Positions 1 to 25,882 of a stretch of DNA of 64,000 nucleotides are shown here, one piece after another (position 1 is the first letter of the stretch; each line of letters opens with the position of its first letter). A program made the position numbers and the translations under genes. Below the pieces are notes generated by a model, which made no database searches, was not told the origin of the DNA, and saw nothing but the letters and a program-made list of their open reading frames with translations. The DNA is from Bugula neritina (taxonomy: Eukaryota; Bryozoa; Gymnolaemata; Cheilostomatida; Bugulidae). The DNA is taken from contig OZ037765.1 in NCBI GenBank assembly GCA_964035545.1, forward strand, positions 29,562,004 through 29,626,003, given 5' to 3'.

Positions 1-1384
1 GCAATTATAATAATAATATTTACATCAAATGCAATGAAAATGTTATTCTAAAATAATAGTTATTGACCATGACAAAAGGCAGCCATAAATGATAATCAAT
101 TACTCTAAGTTGAAATCATAGTGAAGTTGATATTTCTTCAATGTAGCAATATTATAATTATTAGTAATTTCTTAAAAAATAAAACCTAAGAATAAAAGCT
201 TAAAAGTGAATTTTCTTTCAACTATCAATATGAATTTCATTATACATTTTATTAAAATAATACTACTAGTATTAGTATTAGATTAGTATTACTATTAGTA
301 TTAGTATTAATCTATTACTATCAGTATCAGTATTAATATTAAATTTAGTTCATTAGTAGGCCATTACTATTACTATTAGTCTTAAAGTTAAAGTATATTT
401 TTATTGGTATTACTACTAGTTTTAATAGTGCATAGCCAAGCTCAATAACAATGACAATCACAATATAAATGTCATATAATTATATACAGATAGTGATACT
501 CATACTCATAGTCATACTCATACTCATAATGAATAGTCATAGTCATACTGATACTGATAGCTTTTACATAACTCAATAAGAATGCATGTTTTTCAGAAAT
601 TAAAGAAACAAAACTATCAGAAATTTAAACTAATGAAATTATCTTTGCATACATCTGTTGAAGTTTAAACTAAAATCATTCTCATTTTGAGAACGTAGAA
701 TGTAGACTCACTAGACATACAAAATAAAACTTAAAGCTGTAGAGCTTTTTCATAATAACGCGAAATTTTATAACTTGCGCATTAACTGTGAATTCCTACT
801 TCTCCCATCAAAGAACTTCCTACTAGCCTATCAGTAGGAGTTGATAACTCTGCGATTGGAATTTTTTACCTAGATAACACTTGTTTTAAGGGCGCTAACT
901 TTTCACTATATTATTATGTTACAGCAATACTTTAGGAGCCTCATTTCAACAAGGTTACATTGGCAAGAGGTAATATCATATTTTTCACAGCAATTAACTG
1001 GTCTACTCGAAAAGTGATAGTTTGTTGTGATGGGCGTTGAATAAAAAGAATGTTGTATTGAGTGAAACACTTATATTTCCTTGCTTGTATAGTAGCGGAA
1101 TTAACAATTGAAGGCCTGCTAACACATTGCACAGTACCTGTAGCCTACCAATTTACAACTGTTTAAATCATGGCATTAAAACAAGGAGATGCTAATAATA
1201 CATATTACTATAATTTTAATAACCTGATTTAAACTGGATCCACAATGGTGAATAATTACAAATAAAAAATGTAATCATAAATTACAAGAATACGTGTAGC
1301 AAAGTGATATAAAATGAGTAGCAAAGTTTCAAAAAATATTGTTTCTGATGAATCTAAATTTCATTCACCACTGCACTTTTCAAA
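1..1384. other. Left flank without a recognisable gene; degenerate simple repeats
   Basis: AT-rich sequence downstream of the ZNF367-like gene. About 255-420 is built from degenerate short words of the type attagt/attact, and about 490-560 from words of the type catact/catagt. I see no coding exon with splice sites or conserved residues here. The 3' untranslated region of the zinc-finger gene should start just left of 1385, but I found no clear polyadenylation signal. Confidence 0.6.
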
Positions 1385-3786
<2,402 letters not shown>

Positions 3787-5023
3787 AGTTTGTTAGCTTA
3801 GTCTTAGTTTGACTTAAAATTGAAGCTGCGTTAAATTAAAAAAGGAAATTGTCAAACGCCAACTAAACTTTCCCTCCAAAGCTCTTTTCGCGGTCGAGTC
3901 CTTATAGAAGAGTAAACGGAAGTGTAGCGCAGTCACTTTATTTAGAAAGAGGCGTTATCAACTCACCCCTACTATTGTTAAAGAATTTGCCTCCATCTTT
4001 AATTTGCAGGATAGTGGTAAGCTACAGCTGTTTTGCCGTGAAAAGACAAGTCCATTCGTCACATCCATATTTCATTTAAATCAAGAGGAAAAAGTTTTAT
4101 TTTAAAATAGTATTTTTACTTCACTCTAATTAACTGATTTGTGCACTAGTTTATATAAAGAGTCGATTAACGATCTCCTATTGAACCTGAAACTGAAAGT
4201 GAAAAGAAAAATTGTATCATCATGTATGTTATTCATATTCATATTGTTAATGTTATTATTATAGAATTTACTTTTACTTTTAGTTCTTTTTCTTGACGAT
4301 TGAACACCAAGCTCAATCATTCAATGGCAGTTGAAAAGAAATTTATATGGATAATGTGATTACTTATCAATTATCCCTGCTTTTATGTCAGCAATGACAT
4401 TCTCATTCTGTAATTGAGTACTTTTATCATAATGATAATTCTAAAATGAATTTCTAGCTGCTAAGCATTGTGTAAGGCCTGCAACTCCTATGGCTATAGT
4501 TACACTTAGTCTTACTTAAACTCTTTGGCTTGAATTCCCACACTTTTTGAATATGCTTTGGTTGAAACTTGAAAGATAAGTTTCAACTATATTTTTAAGT
4601 CGTTCTGTGGTGACGAGGGGACAACCCTGAAACAGCTGCTCTACACAGCTGTGTTCAATACTGCCATTAAATCATTGAAAATATATAACTTTATTGAGTT
4701 TAATTAGAAGTATAGGGGTATTATCAACTCCAATAAAAAGTATTAAAATAAATGTTTATAACGTAGCATTACAGAAATAGTATATACGTGTGTTTAGTAA
4801 ACCTGACAGGACACACATATTTTACAAAATGAGTAACTAGCTTGCATGAGGAAATAAATGTAAAAACCTCATGTATAGCCAAGACATACTTTAGCAGTTA
4901 TTGATTCACCTATTAACAAAATATTAGTTATAGGAAAGGCAATATATAATCCAAAAGGTTATTTCATTATCAAGGGAACAGTCTGCAACATAAATATTGG
5001 CTCTCGAAAGAAAACTGACGCAG
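3787..5023. other. Intergenic region between the zinc-finger and HECT genes
   Basis: It must contain the promoter and 5' untranslated region of the minus-strand zinc-finger gene (right of 3786) and the 3' untranslated region of the HECT gene (left of 5024). I see no further exon, no RNA gene and no convincing TATA box. Confidence 0.5.
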
Positions 5024-14951
<9,928 letters not shown>

Positions 14952-14953
14952 GA

Positions 14954-17900
14954 CCTGTTATATGACAGACACTACCTGTAACATTAAAATTATACAGTAT
15001 TTGAGTTTCAAAGTGATAGACTCTAGTACTTAACAAAATTTTATTAGATTAATAAACAAATCATCAAGTACAGCAAAGACTTGAGGGACTTTAATATCCC
15101 ATGCTTTTCAATTATTATTAAGACTTTTGGTTTAGAACCAAACTAACTTCTGCTATATTTCTCATCTTGAACACAGGTTTCCCCCTAATTTCTCCATTAC
15201 TACACCAACTAACAAGAGTTAAAATAAAGTAGTTCACAACCTAGCGACTAATATGAATAAACAATTTCTTATATTAAAAACATCTACTAGCTCCACTCAC
15301 ATAGCAAAACTATCGTTGAGGTACACTTAAATGTACCTACAACAGTAGCTAGCTTGTTACACCTGTTAAGGGTGGTACTAGCTACAACGCACACAGTGTA
15401 CATACCATAGATGTGCAAAGCAGGTCCAAGTTATGCTGGTTAGTTACTTCTAAGGCATCAGTTCACATCATCTTAGAGCCCTCTTTACTCGCTGAAACTA
15501 AAAACAGCTCTGTATTAGATTTTTGCTATACTCAATGGTCAAAGTGAGGGGGTCCCTCGGACCCCCACTCTTTTCTCCAAACCTTGATCACTGGCTATGC
15601 TGCACACTAGTTGACATCATTATATAAGAAATGTGAGAATTCCTAGTCTAGCTGTGGTGTGGCTATACTGTGGTTTATGATACCCTTGAAGGCCAAGTTG
15701 TGATATCACTGAGCACATTGCAATAATGGAAAGACTCGCATTGCACAGATAAACAGTTAGGGAACCTAAGATAAGGTTACGTAAAGGTAGATGGTTGATC
15801 ACATGACTGTGACTATAATGCAGTGGTGAGTAGAGTAATGTAACAAACTACATAAGCTACTGTGGCTTGTGATGGCAATGAAGATTTATTGTGGTACATG
15901 TTCCTTTGTACCAGCTACAACCTGACTTTCTAAGACCTAGTCAGTGTCACACTATATACTCCAACTCATCTGATAAGCAACTAAACACTAGTTAAGTTAG
16001 GGTCAACCTATATTAAAAAAAGTAAACTCTAGCAACCTTACATTCCAACTTGTAAACACCGTCAAATACTGTCGGCCATAAATGGTTTTTAAAAGGTTTC
16101 TAATGAGCTGCCAGAGAAAGGGAAGGTAACTTATTCAAGAATAAAATACAGTTGAAATATTTCAAGTTCTACTTTTCTTTAGTTAAGTAAGGTTGAGATA
16201 GGTTTGTGTCTTACTTTATACTTAACTATAGTGTACAAAGATATTTTCGTAATACTTTCATCAACCTCCCAATTATTTGAATACAACATAGAAAATTAAT
16301 TTGCAATCAACCTTAATATCCCAAAGAAAAGTATAGCATAAACAAGTATTGAGATTAAAAAATTAACAATGACAATAATTACATAACTGCAATACTGAAC
16401 AGCTTTAAATTTGGTTTAAAAGTACCATCCAATGATATGCCAACACCAAACTGAAATACTTAACATTTGTTAACGTTCCAACTACAGTAGATCTAGTTTA
16501 TACTTCAGAAACCTGCTATCCTGATGAACACAGTCACTTCTGAATGCTATATTTTTGCTTGAATTAACCCAACACACTACAGGTGAAATCCTAATCTATT
16601 AAAAGCTCCGTATAGCTTTGATAAAAAGCACCATTTCAAGATGTCAAAACAAAGCATTGTCCCGGTAAAAAGGCAGTTTTTTCAAGCCTAGCATAAAACA
16701 TTTTATCATGTGTACAAGCAACTAATTATTTGACCGTATGGGTTTCAATGACATCACAACTTGGTTGGTGTTAATATGTACGTAATCTTAACTTAGGCAT
16801 ACAGTGAGCAATAAAATGACAATAGCAAATACATACAAAGATATCCAGGAGATTGAGACTTTAAACAAACATGAGTTAGACTACTATTAACATAATTTAA
16901 TAACGTATATAACCACAACATATAATTGTAGCTGTAACTTCATTGATGTGCAGGTGCCATGGTATTTATAGTCAAAGACAAAAAACAGTATGAAAATCAA
17001 AATCATAATGAGTGCAAGAACAAGCAATCATATCTGTTCTTGCTATCAGTCGATGATCACTATCAATAAGTTACCACCAAAGTATCAAAAAGACAATGAC
17101 TAAGTCATTCATAGTAATTGTGACTCCAAGTAACAGTGTGTCTATACCTATGAAAGTAATTGTCACTAGTGACATATATTCCGTCTTCCTTAAAATGAGT
17201 ATCAACCTTACAATGAGCATCAAAGTGAGAGAGATATTCATATCAAGCCTGAAACATCAGACTCTCGGTGAAACATATAGTTAGGTTTACAATTACCGAG
17301 TTCTTTTATGGAATGATTTCTTATTGACATAAACCTAACAGTAAGTAAGTATAGGTATAACTAAATCTTAAAACTATTGCTTTGTGTATGTCTCTAATAG
17401 TAATTATTAGAATTTATTATATAAGTTTATTATAACCACTACATTACATTTACTGCCTAAATTAACTGAATCACTCGTTTACTTGTAGCTTTAGTTATTG
17501 AATTCAATGTGCATATTACAAGGATTTATAAGACTAAGGTGTAAGAGTAAGACTAAGAGTCTCTGAAATACTCAGCTCATAGATTATAGTAGGTCCCATT
17601 AGCATATTGAATTTAAATTTAATATCCATATTGATATTGAATAATTCACATTTGATTTATATATTGATGAGCATAACCATTAACCATGTTCATATTCATG
17701 CTCACTGATGCTGGTATTCATATTGATATTCCTATTATATGAATAATCATATTGATGGCACAGTCACAAGTGATAGTCATAGTGATAGTGATTCAGATTT
17801 TTAATATGATTATCACTATAATACCGATGGCTATGGTTAGTATTACTAAGAGTAAGTGATAATTAGTAAATTACTAACGCTAAGTGATAGTCATATATCT

Positions 17901-20900
17901 ATAATCTAGTTATATTGGTACTGATACTGTCACTGATAGTCATACTCATAGTAATAGTGGTGGTCATGGTGACTATGAGTATCAGTACGACTGAGACTGA
18001 GTATCACTATCACTATGACTATCCCTATCACTATTGGTATTACTATTACTATTAGTATTACTATTACTATTAGTATTAGAGTATTAGTATCACTATCAGT
18101 ATGATATTGATATTCCTATTGGCTATTTGATAGCCATGGTGATAATTAAAGTTAAACTTAATCAATATCAATCAAAATCATAAACTTAAAGCGATAATGA
18201 CAGTGCCCGCAGTGGTAATCATAATGATAATAATTAATGTTTATGTTAAATGTGAATATCTTTAACTTCAAGTTTATCCAAATCTTAACACAGCTAATGC
18301 TATAGCCGTAGCACTAGCCATAGCATGACACCTTTACTTCTACTCATAATAGTAATACTTTTATTCTAATTTTTGTCTTTTACTTCAACTTTAACTTTAA
18401 GTTTAAGTTTTACTTCAACTTTTAATTCTACTTCTAGACTTGAATTGTTAAAAACACAAATAATATTAATAATAATATTAAATATCAAATTTAATAAAAA
18501 TAATTAGAGTAGGGTATCATTAATTTTGCTGCAGCTTAAACATAATATAATAACTATAAACTTAAATACTACAGACTGAATCAGTACCACTTCCATGGTT
18601 TCACCATATTATTATTGTAAATATTAGTGTATATATAATAGTCATTTGACTTCGGATAACAGTCACGTGACCTTCCTTAATCGTTACACTGCAAATTTTC
18701 TAGTTCGAAAAATTTTGAGTGTACAACTCCATATAATTTCAAGAGTCCTACGCATTTGCAAATCGAATACCAAGTAGCAGCTTATAACTTACAAGCATAC
18801 TGTAGTAATAAATATTATAATCGTAAATATTTGCTCAACCTTTTATAATCGTTTTTTACTACAGCAACCAACTAATAATGGCTTTTATTATCTTATCATC
18901 TAGCAAGTTCACAGTTCACCTCAACATCTTATAGCTTTGCATGTAATTGTTTATGTTGTGCCTTTTTATTAAAGATTCAGTTTTTCACACTTTCTACTTC
19001 ATTCAATATTAATTACTAGTTCTTTTAATATTTGAATTATTTCATTTCTCGCAACCTTATGTGGCCATATAGTTCCAAAGTTATCATAGTTATATTATCA
19101 ATTTGTGCTAACTTTTTTTTGCAAGTACTTCACTTTTCAATCACTTAAATGCTTGTCTAAAATCATTTTTGTACATAAACAAACGTATACCATCTTCAAT
19201 GTTTTAGTATTGAAATATTATATAAGAAACTAAATCTTGCTGTGGGTTATATTCATCTTTATTGTTGCAAGCATTTTTGTGGTACCTGCAGACTCTTGTC
19301 AACTCTACTATCAATTCTATACTTTTTCTATTTTCTTTTCAACATAAATCATGCATCCTTCATTTTTCTGAAGTACTTTAATACTATTTTTAGACTGTTT
19401 AGTGTTACAATTTCTTTAATAGGCAGGCCATTATAACATAACATGTTGTAGTTTTAAATCTTTACCTGAGATGCCTTTTCTGTTGCTATTACTTAATGCT
19501 TATAACTGGTTATTATACACCAGTTACCAATACATTAGACAACATGTAGGTATGTTATATTGTAGCATTTATGTTTCTAACAACTTATAACTGTTGAAAT
19601 ATTAGAACGAACTCTAAATTATCTGCATTCTATGTTTCGATCATTGCACTCTGTTGATATTTCACTCAGGCTTTGGCCAGATTATGGGGGCGTATTTTTC
19701 ACCACCCGAGATGTCATGAGTTAAGAGAGCTGAGATCGGTCATGAACTAACAGTTACTGTGTATAATCTGATGCAACTAATAGAGATTTGACTCTCGAAT
19801 TCAGTACGCTGGTTTATACTTTATAATAACTCTATTTTCATTGCGTTGCTATAATTTTTTATTTCATTTATTATTATAAACCATTTTTTTTTGAAAAGTT
19901 ATAACTTAAAAACTATACCGTTTAAAACTTATAGCATAGAGAATGTTGTTGTTATTTGAAAACAGTTTTGTTCAGTTATAGGTGAAAAATAATCCGTAAA
20001 TATAACCACAACACAATCAAACAATTACATTTATGAGTCATAATAATGAGTAATTAATATATAATTTGTGAAGAATTTAAAAATTAAAACTGAGAAACTA
20101 TGAAAATATAATAGCTATAGTTACTTGGAACTGTACTATAAATTGTAAGTTACATCATTATAAATTATGGAGATATGTATGATTTTGCAAATAATTAATT
20201 ATAATGATATATTAGAAATAAGAACATGGTAGTATTCTTGGAGTCATCTTTTCTTGGTTTTGGCATAAAGCAAGTGCTAGTGCCTAATATTGAATGCCTT
20301 CACTGATTACACTGTATTGAACACATTACATACCAGCATCTACACTACACTTATAGCTGTGAATAGAGTTCCTATCCAACGAAATTATTATGTAAAAGCT
20401 GGTGCATCCAATTTATTAGGTCCATGTAAAAGCCTGCTTGCTAAATTAGCTATTGATTGATTGCTTAGAACTTTTATTGGTAAACTTAATTGATTGTTGA
20501 TGCTAAGTATATGTGGCATTGCTGATTTTGACACCTTTAAAATATGCCTATTCAACTGCTATAATGCATAATAAATATTCTGATTATACTGCAAGTCCTT
20601 AAAATAACAATTTTTGTTATAAAGTAAAAGTGGCCCAATAGAAAGCAAACACTAACCTGAATAAGCTATAATAATAGAAATTGGTAACAAATCATATTCA
20701 GAGTTACTTCATGTTAAGTAACTGCATTTACTGCGTTGTGACATGCTCTATTACCTTTATATACACTTCTCTTGATAGATCAACTGGATATTTTACAGAA
20801 TGCCAACATATAATATCAAAATATATGGAAGGTTTGTTATTGTATTAATTAATGTTACATGCACTTAAATTATTGTGAATTCAAAAGGTAGATGTGGTAG

Positions 20901-20901
20901 A
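14954..20901. other. Long intergenic region without a recognisable gene
   Basis: AT-rich. The left end should hold the promoter and any 5' untranslated exons of the HECT gene. About 17750-18120 consists of degenerate words such as tcatagtgat and tactattagtat. A short hairpin is visible at 15547-15567 (gggggtccctcggaccccc). No open frame here has splice-site support or motifs that I recognise. Confidence 0.5.
17740..18120. repeat. Degenerate simple-sequence region
   Basis: Interrupted runs of 3-bp and 6-bp words (tattac/tattag, catagtgatagt) over nearly 400 bp. They resemble the degenerate simple sequence at the left edge of the window. Confidence 0.6.
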
Positions 20902-23900
20902 ATGTCAAGGTAAGATGGGGTTGTCACGTCCCACCCTCTCTCAGCTTCACTTAGCAAATATAGAATTGGGAAAGTAGATGTGCTAGCATGTTGCTTTACC
21001 ACCTTTCTCTCACTACTTGAGTATACAACACAATGCCATTCACTTTATACTGTGATTAAAGCTTATCATAAAGTTCTCTAAGATCTGGAGTATTATAGTT
21101 GACATTTGCTAGCTAGCAACCTAAGAAAGGGAAACTTGTGCGTAGATAAGTAGTGCAGCAGACATGTACAACAAATACTGCTTAGACTGGCAGCAGTTTA
21201 AAATATTATAGCAGTAGTCAGAGTTCAGATTAAGTTTTATGGTTGAGTTTTCTCTAATTTGTCTGGGTTTAAAATTTGTTTGTTTGTAAACACAAAACTT
21301 TTCACACCATTCACTGGAATTAACACACCACTAACAGCTATTTGCATATCTATATCTATCATAAGTTGGATTTTAAACTTTCCTAATACTATTTCTGTAT
21401 TTCAAAGGGTAAAACCGAGAGGTTTGCCAGAGGTTGGTCAGATGGCATCTCCATCTACTGCCCCAGAGTACATATCCAAGGTGAGAGATGCATATACACC
21501 ATTCAGACTACCTAAACTTTATCCTATGGGAGAGGATGATCAGAGTCCTCCTTCTGAATCTGTAGCCTCCTTCTTCCCAGGCCATGAATACCTCACTCCA
21601 TCTCCAGACCTCCTCAATTACAGAATGTGAGTATTTAGTTCTTACCTGAAATGGAATGCTTATAGTTTACCTGAAATGAAATGCTTAGAACCAACTGGTC
21701 AAAACTTTAATAGATATATTGTAGTATTGAAGTCACCACAGTAGCCCCTGAGGTGCAACGGTTAGTGTGTCGGTGTGCAACCTGGAGGTCTATGTCCGAA
21801 TCCTAGTGGGGACAGAAGCTTTATATATATAAATGTGTCTTCAACTTTATTGTTTGACAATGATATTTACATAACATTATCTTTAGTGTCTGAACTATAT
21901 AATATTGTCACACAACCTACACAATACTTTGGTTGTGAAATAGCTATGGTTTATAGACTAAGGTCTCATTTTCATCAAGCCAGTTTTGGTTGCACACATG
22001 TGTTCTAAAACTGTATATATTTTCAATTTTTGTTAAAAATTATACGATTTCCTACCATCAGTTGAGATTAATTTGTTAAATGAAAGCAATTCATAAAACA
22101 ACCATGTTTTGTAGTATACATAGTTATTATTAGAACCTGTATTGACTTAGCTTTGTTAAAAGCGGGTTATCTTCTTTCAAACTACAGGTTTTCAGGCAAG
22201 TTTTGAAGTAGATACAATTTGTCTCCATAGTGCATGCAAATTTTTTGTCTATATTATAGCTAGCTCTCAGTATTTAACTATGCCATACTTGAAAAGGGGT
22301 GTAGTTAGTTCAGCTTAGCTTAGGTTTGTAATATTTGATTTGATGTTAGGATTTAGGATTTTAGATAAAAATGGCACAGGTAAAAATGGTATTGTAAAAA
22401 TCGCACAGGTAATAATGGCACAAATGGAAAAGTAGGAAAAAATGGCCCACTGATGTTAAATGTTTCTAACCCCAAAATCCAAATCCCCAACCCTTAAACC
22501 CCACGGTTTTTGTAAACTGCGTAAACGTAAAACGGAAAAAAGTGGCGGAAACGTAAACAGGAGAAAACAACTCAGAAAAACTCTTAACGACTAATTTAAA
22601 ACATAAAATCCTGCTTCGTGAGCGTGGCCTAATATCGACAAAATCCAAGTCGTCGGCGCACAAAGAGTTTAGTTACACAACTAGTTTTCATTATGGTGTT
22701 GACAATTAAATTTTTACCTGCTTAATAATGAACTTGCAAACTACAATAGCGAGCCCAATAATTGTTATTCTAATAGTTGCATCGATACCATGACTACCCA
22801 CCAAAACCATCGATATTTTACTATTTAGTTTTTCAACGAACATTCGTACGACTTGAAGTTATTTAGCCTACATATTATTATCTTTTTATCAAACTTTTAG
22901 TTAAAATAAAAGTTTATCCTATTACAGATTACAGTAAAAATAACCCAATAATTATCGATGCATGTATGATGTAATTATTTTACCAAAAATATTGTCAAAG
23001 TTATCACATTGATGTTCGTCGTTATTTTCCAACTTCAACTACATAAAGTAGAAGTATCATTATTATTTATAGTAAAAGGATGCTATTTTAAATAGTTTGA
23101 CCCAATAGGTAAAATTTTATCAAATAAATTATTTTATAGATAAATATTTCATAAACAAAGTTAATACTTATTAGTTGAGATGCAAAACCTTTTAGCTTTG
23201 TGCATAAGTGTTTTGCTTCCACTACCTCAAACTTTGGCCTTGTACTCAAAACTTTGATTACTCACCATTAGTACTACGAGTAAATCAACAACTATGGCTG
23301 CAAACCTGTTTTAAATTGTAAGCAGATTGAGCTTACCCATCTCTAGCTTTAATCGTTATATTGGAAAGTCGAAGTGAAAATTTTGGGTTCAAGCAAAAAG
23401 ATGTAAGTTTTAGAGCAGTTCAGTTGAAGGGTTGCACTTGTAGAGTGGAAGATATCACGTTGGTTGTGAGGGATGAAATAGACTAAGTACTTAACACGTT
23501 GCCGAGGTTTTCTTAATGCAAGATTATTTTAATAATAGAGTTGTGTCATTTTTCAACTAAAACCTATGCTTCGTGCATACACAAAAGTATTACGCAGCGA
23601 ATGCTAAAAATATTGCTCGGTTGAATACTTTTCCGCCGTTTTTGCAGAAATTTCCGCTTTTCCGTTTACGCAGTTTACAAAAACCGTAAACCCCAACCTT
23701 AAACCTAAACCCCCACCCCAAATTCTAATATTGAAAATGTGCCATATTTTACCTACTTTGCCATTAGTGCTATTATTACCTCTCCCATTTTTACCGGACA
23801 CCTGTACCTTTATGTAGGTCAAGTGACTTACTGCAGATGTCCGGTTCTCCATTGAGGGTACCTGTAAAGTCTTCATTTGATTACCCAAGACTAAAACATG

Positions 23901-25271
23901 CAATAATAGCACCAAAAGCGGCCATTACTTTCACTAAATCTGGCAGACCTCAACTCTCAAGGTAATATAGTTACATGTAAAAGCAGTTATTGTGGAGAAA
24001 TTGAGATAGCCTGAGTTCTTTAACTTTTATTATTAAATTTTGCTACATCTCTAATCTAGTTAACACAGGCTTTTTTCAATTTCTTCATTACGGCACCTAT
24101 ACCTATATAGTTAAGAGCTGTTTAAAAAGCATATGTTTTTCATTTTATTGCGATTATATATAATTTGCAAATCCATTTAAAGTACTTTTTGAATGTCATT
24201 GCAATTATGTATACACTACTATAATACACATGTTGCTTTTGTTAATGTTTATTTGTTATATATCCTAATATTTATAAGCTATATATGCCAAATAACATAA
24301 CATATTATTTTGTTTTTTGTTTGTCATTAGTATCGAAAAACAACAGAGCACATGATTAATAATTTTTGAGTAATTTGCTATTTTTCAAGATACAACATAA
24401 TATATTTTATTTTAACTGCCTTATCTTTATCACTTAAAACATGCTACAGTCATTTCTATGTATGAATATTCGCTTTATTTGTTTTGACAGCTTTCAGCTG
24501 TCAAAACTGCTGTTACAAAATAATTGCTAAACATGTTATTCAAGAACTGTCATTTCCCAACTCACGCTTTAGGTATGAAAACTTTCCAATCAGATCGCGG
24601 ATGGTGAGGCCTCAGACGGCCCTCTCAGATACTGGCAGTATTCATTGGGCCCTTGGCACTAAGGAAAGTGTGAACTTTGATCATACTGTAAGTTGCCTCA
24701 TTTATAGATGATTTGCTCTTTATGAGAGAGTCGATAGTTCAAAGGTTAAATGAGAAAACTAGATCTGACAGAAAACTAAGCTGTGCTCATAAGCTCATGC
24801 GCATATTATCATCAGTAAAGCTTCTTAGTACTTATAATAGCATTAAATTATCACACCTATAAGCCATGTTAATGTAGGCAGAACATAAACATAGATATAA
24901 AATAGATATTCAACATATTATAACAAGCTGTGTATATATTTGCACAATGAGAACATTATCATATCAACTATGATGGAATAGAGTAATGTGTCATTAGCTG
25001 TTGCTATGGCTACAAGACAGTGTTATAATGTAATGTTAACTTCAACACCAAGTTTAGTTTAATTTCACCTAAAGAGACAAAGATACAAATGTGAATTATA
25101 AGAATATTATAAAATTTGTTTTTGAGGAAAATATAAATAGTTGCATATGCTGGGTTTTAGGGACGATGCCGACAGCAAGGGCCGTATTCTAGAAGTTTTA
25201 CCAAGAAATGTATGGCACCGCCAAACTGGGTCAAGATGAAGTATGGTAGATCCAACACATTTGTATCGTAG
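20902..25271 (+). CDS. Unrecognised 150-aa protein (4 coding exons)
   Basis: Proposed exons: 20902-20909 (only ATG TCA AG), 21408-21626, 24573-24687 and 25161-25271, ending TAG. All junctions are GT-AG and the phases fit (2, 2, 0), which supports even the tiny first exon. The protein is polar, rich in Pro, Arg and aromatic residues, and has no signal peptide, membrane segment or repeat. Segments worth searching are YTPFRLPKLYP, SIHWALGTKESVNFDH and the C-terminal KYGRSNTF. Its make-up (small, basic, extended-looking, many Pro and Tyr) is like small proteins that line ciliary microtubules, but that is a guess. Introns 2 and 3 have taken up a SINE and two other elements. Exons 2-4 are more secure than exon 1. 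Confidence 0.6.
21742..21816 (+). mobile_element. tRNA-derived SINE head
   Basis: The sequence has an A-box-like stretch (gtgcaacggttagtg) and a B-box-like stretch (gtccgaatcc) at tRNA-like spacing, with CCCC and GGGG near the two ends that could partly pair. The acceptor stem is incomplete, so a functional tRNA gene is unlikely. It lies in intron 2 of the 150-aa gene. Confidence 0.6.
22359..23802. repeat. Short inverted-end repeat X, copy 1, split by a nested element
   Basis: The left part (22359-22503) begins ttttagataaaaatggcac. The right part (23687-23802) ends with ccatttttaccggacacc. The two ends are inverted versions of one another (aaaatggcacaggta words). The middle is C-rich on this strand (aaacccc words). 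The same structure recurs at 28.1, 45.4 and 45.8 kb. A 1.18-kb element sits in the middle. Confidence 0.8.
22504..23686. mobile_element. Non-autonomous DNA transposon with long terminal inverted repeats and 9-bp target duplication
   Basis: The ends are inverted repeats beginning cggtttttgtaaactgcgta and similar over about 45 bp. The element is flanked on both sides by taaacccca (22495-22503 and 23687-23695), a 9-bp target duplication. A 9-bp duplication with long terminal repeats is typical of Mutator-like elements, so that class is suggested. The host sequence is itself rich in taaacccc words, so part of the match could be chance. No transposase frame was found. Confidence 0.75.
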
Positions 25272-25602
25272 AATAAAAAACTATACAGTATTATAATAAA
25301 AGTACTATTATATTAGACCATTATCATACAGCAATAATGCGCATGTTATATAGGTTTAACTGAAGAAAGTGAAACTTAAATTTTTTCAAATAAGAAAAAA
25401 TATGATATAATATTGTAAGCCTGTGGAAGCTTCAATATTCAATATTATTATATATGTACATTAATTAGCATATTTTTACCAAATAAAGTTTACGCTGGTT
25501 ATTGTACTACATATGTTATTTGCAACTAATAAATATTGCATTTGAGTTACTGAATAGCTTTATATTCTTTCACTATAACTTTGCTGAAAATTTTATACAT
25601 AC

Positions 25603-25882
25603 CAAACATTTTTTTCACACTATAATTTAGATACTGTTGAACACATGAGTGTGTAGAGTATTTCAATGATCTTCACAGCAATTCATATCCACCAACGACT
25701 GTATACTATTTTAGAATTACATGAATGCAGAACGAAAAAATGTGCACATTATTTCGTTCTGCATTCATGTAATTCTAAAATAGTATACAGTCGTTGGTGG
25801 ATATGAATTGCTGTAAAGATCATTGAAATGCTCTACACACTCTTGTGTTCAACAGTGTCTAAATAGTGTGAAAAAATGTTTG
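25603..25882. repeat. Nearly loop-free 280-bp palindrome
   Basis: The two arms are inverted copies that meet at the centre gtgcac (25742-25747), with only a few mismatches and small indels. The outer ends are aaacattttttt and its complement. It looks like a foldback element or the result of an inverted duplication. It lies just after the last exon of the 150-aa gene. Confidence 0.9.

Noticed and set aside
250-560. Short regular words near the left edge as a CRISPR-like or structured array
   Set aside because: They are degenerate trinucleotide and hexanucleotide runs without constant spacing, in an animal genome.
15547-15567. GC-rich hairpin as a terminator or small RNA
   Set aside because: Short and isolated in an animal intergenic region, with no support for transcription.
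22466-22663. Minus-strand open frame in the nested element near 22.5 kb as a transposase
   Set aside because: It runs across the element border into repeat X and shows no transposase motif.
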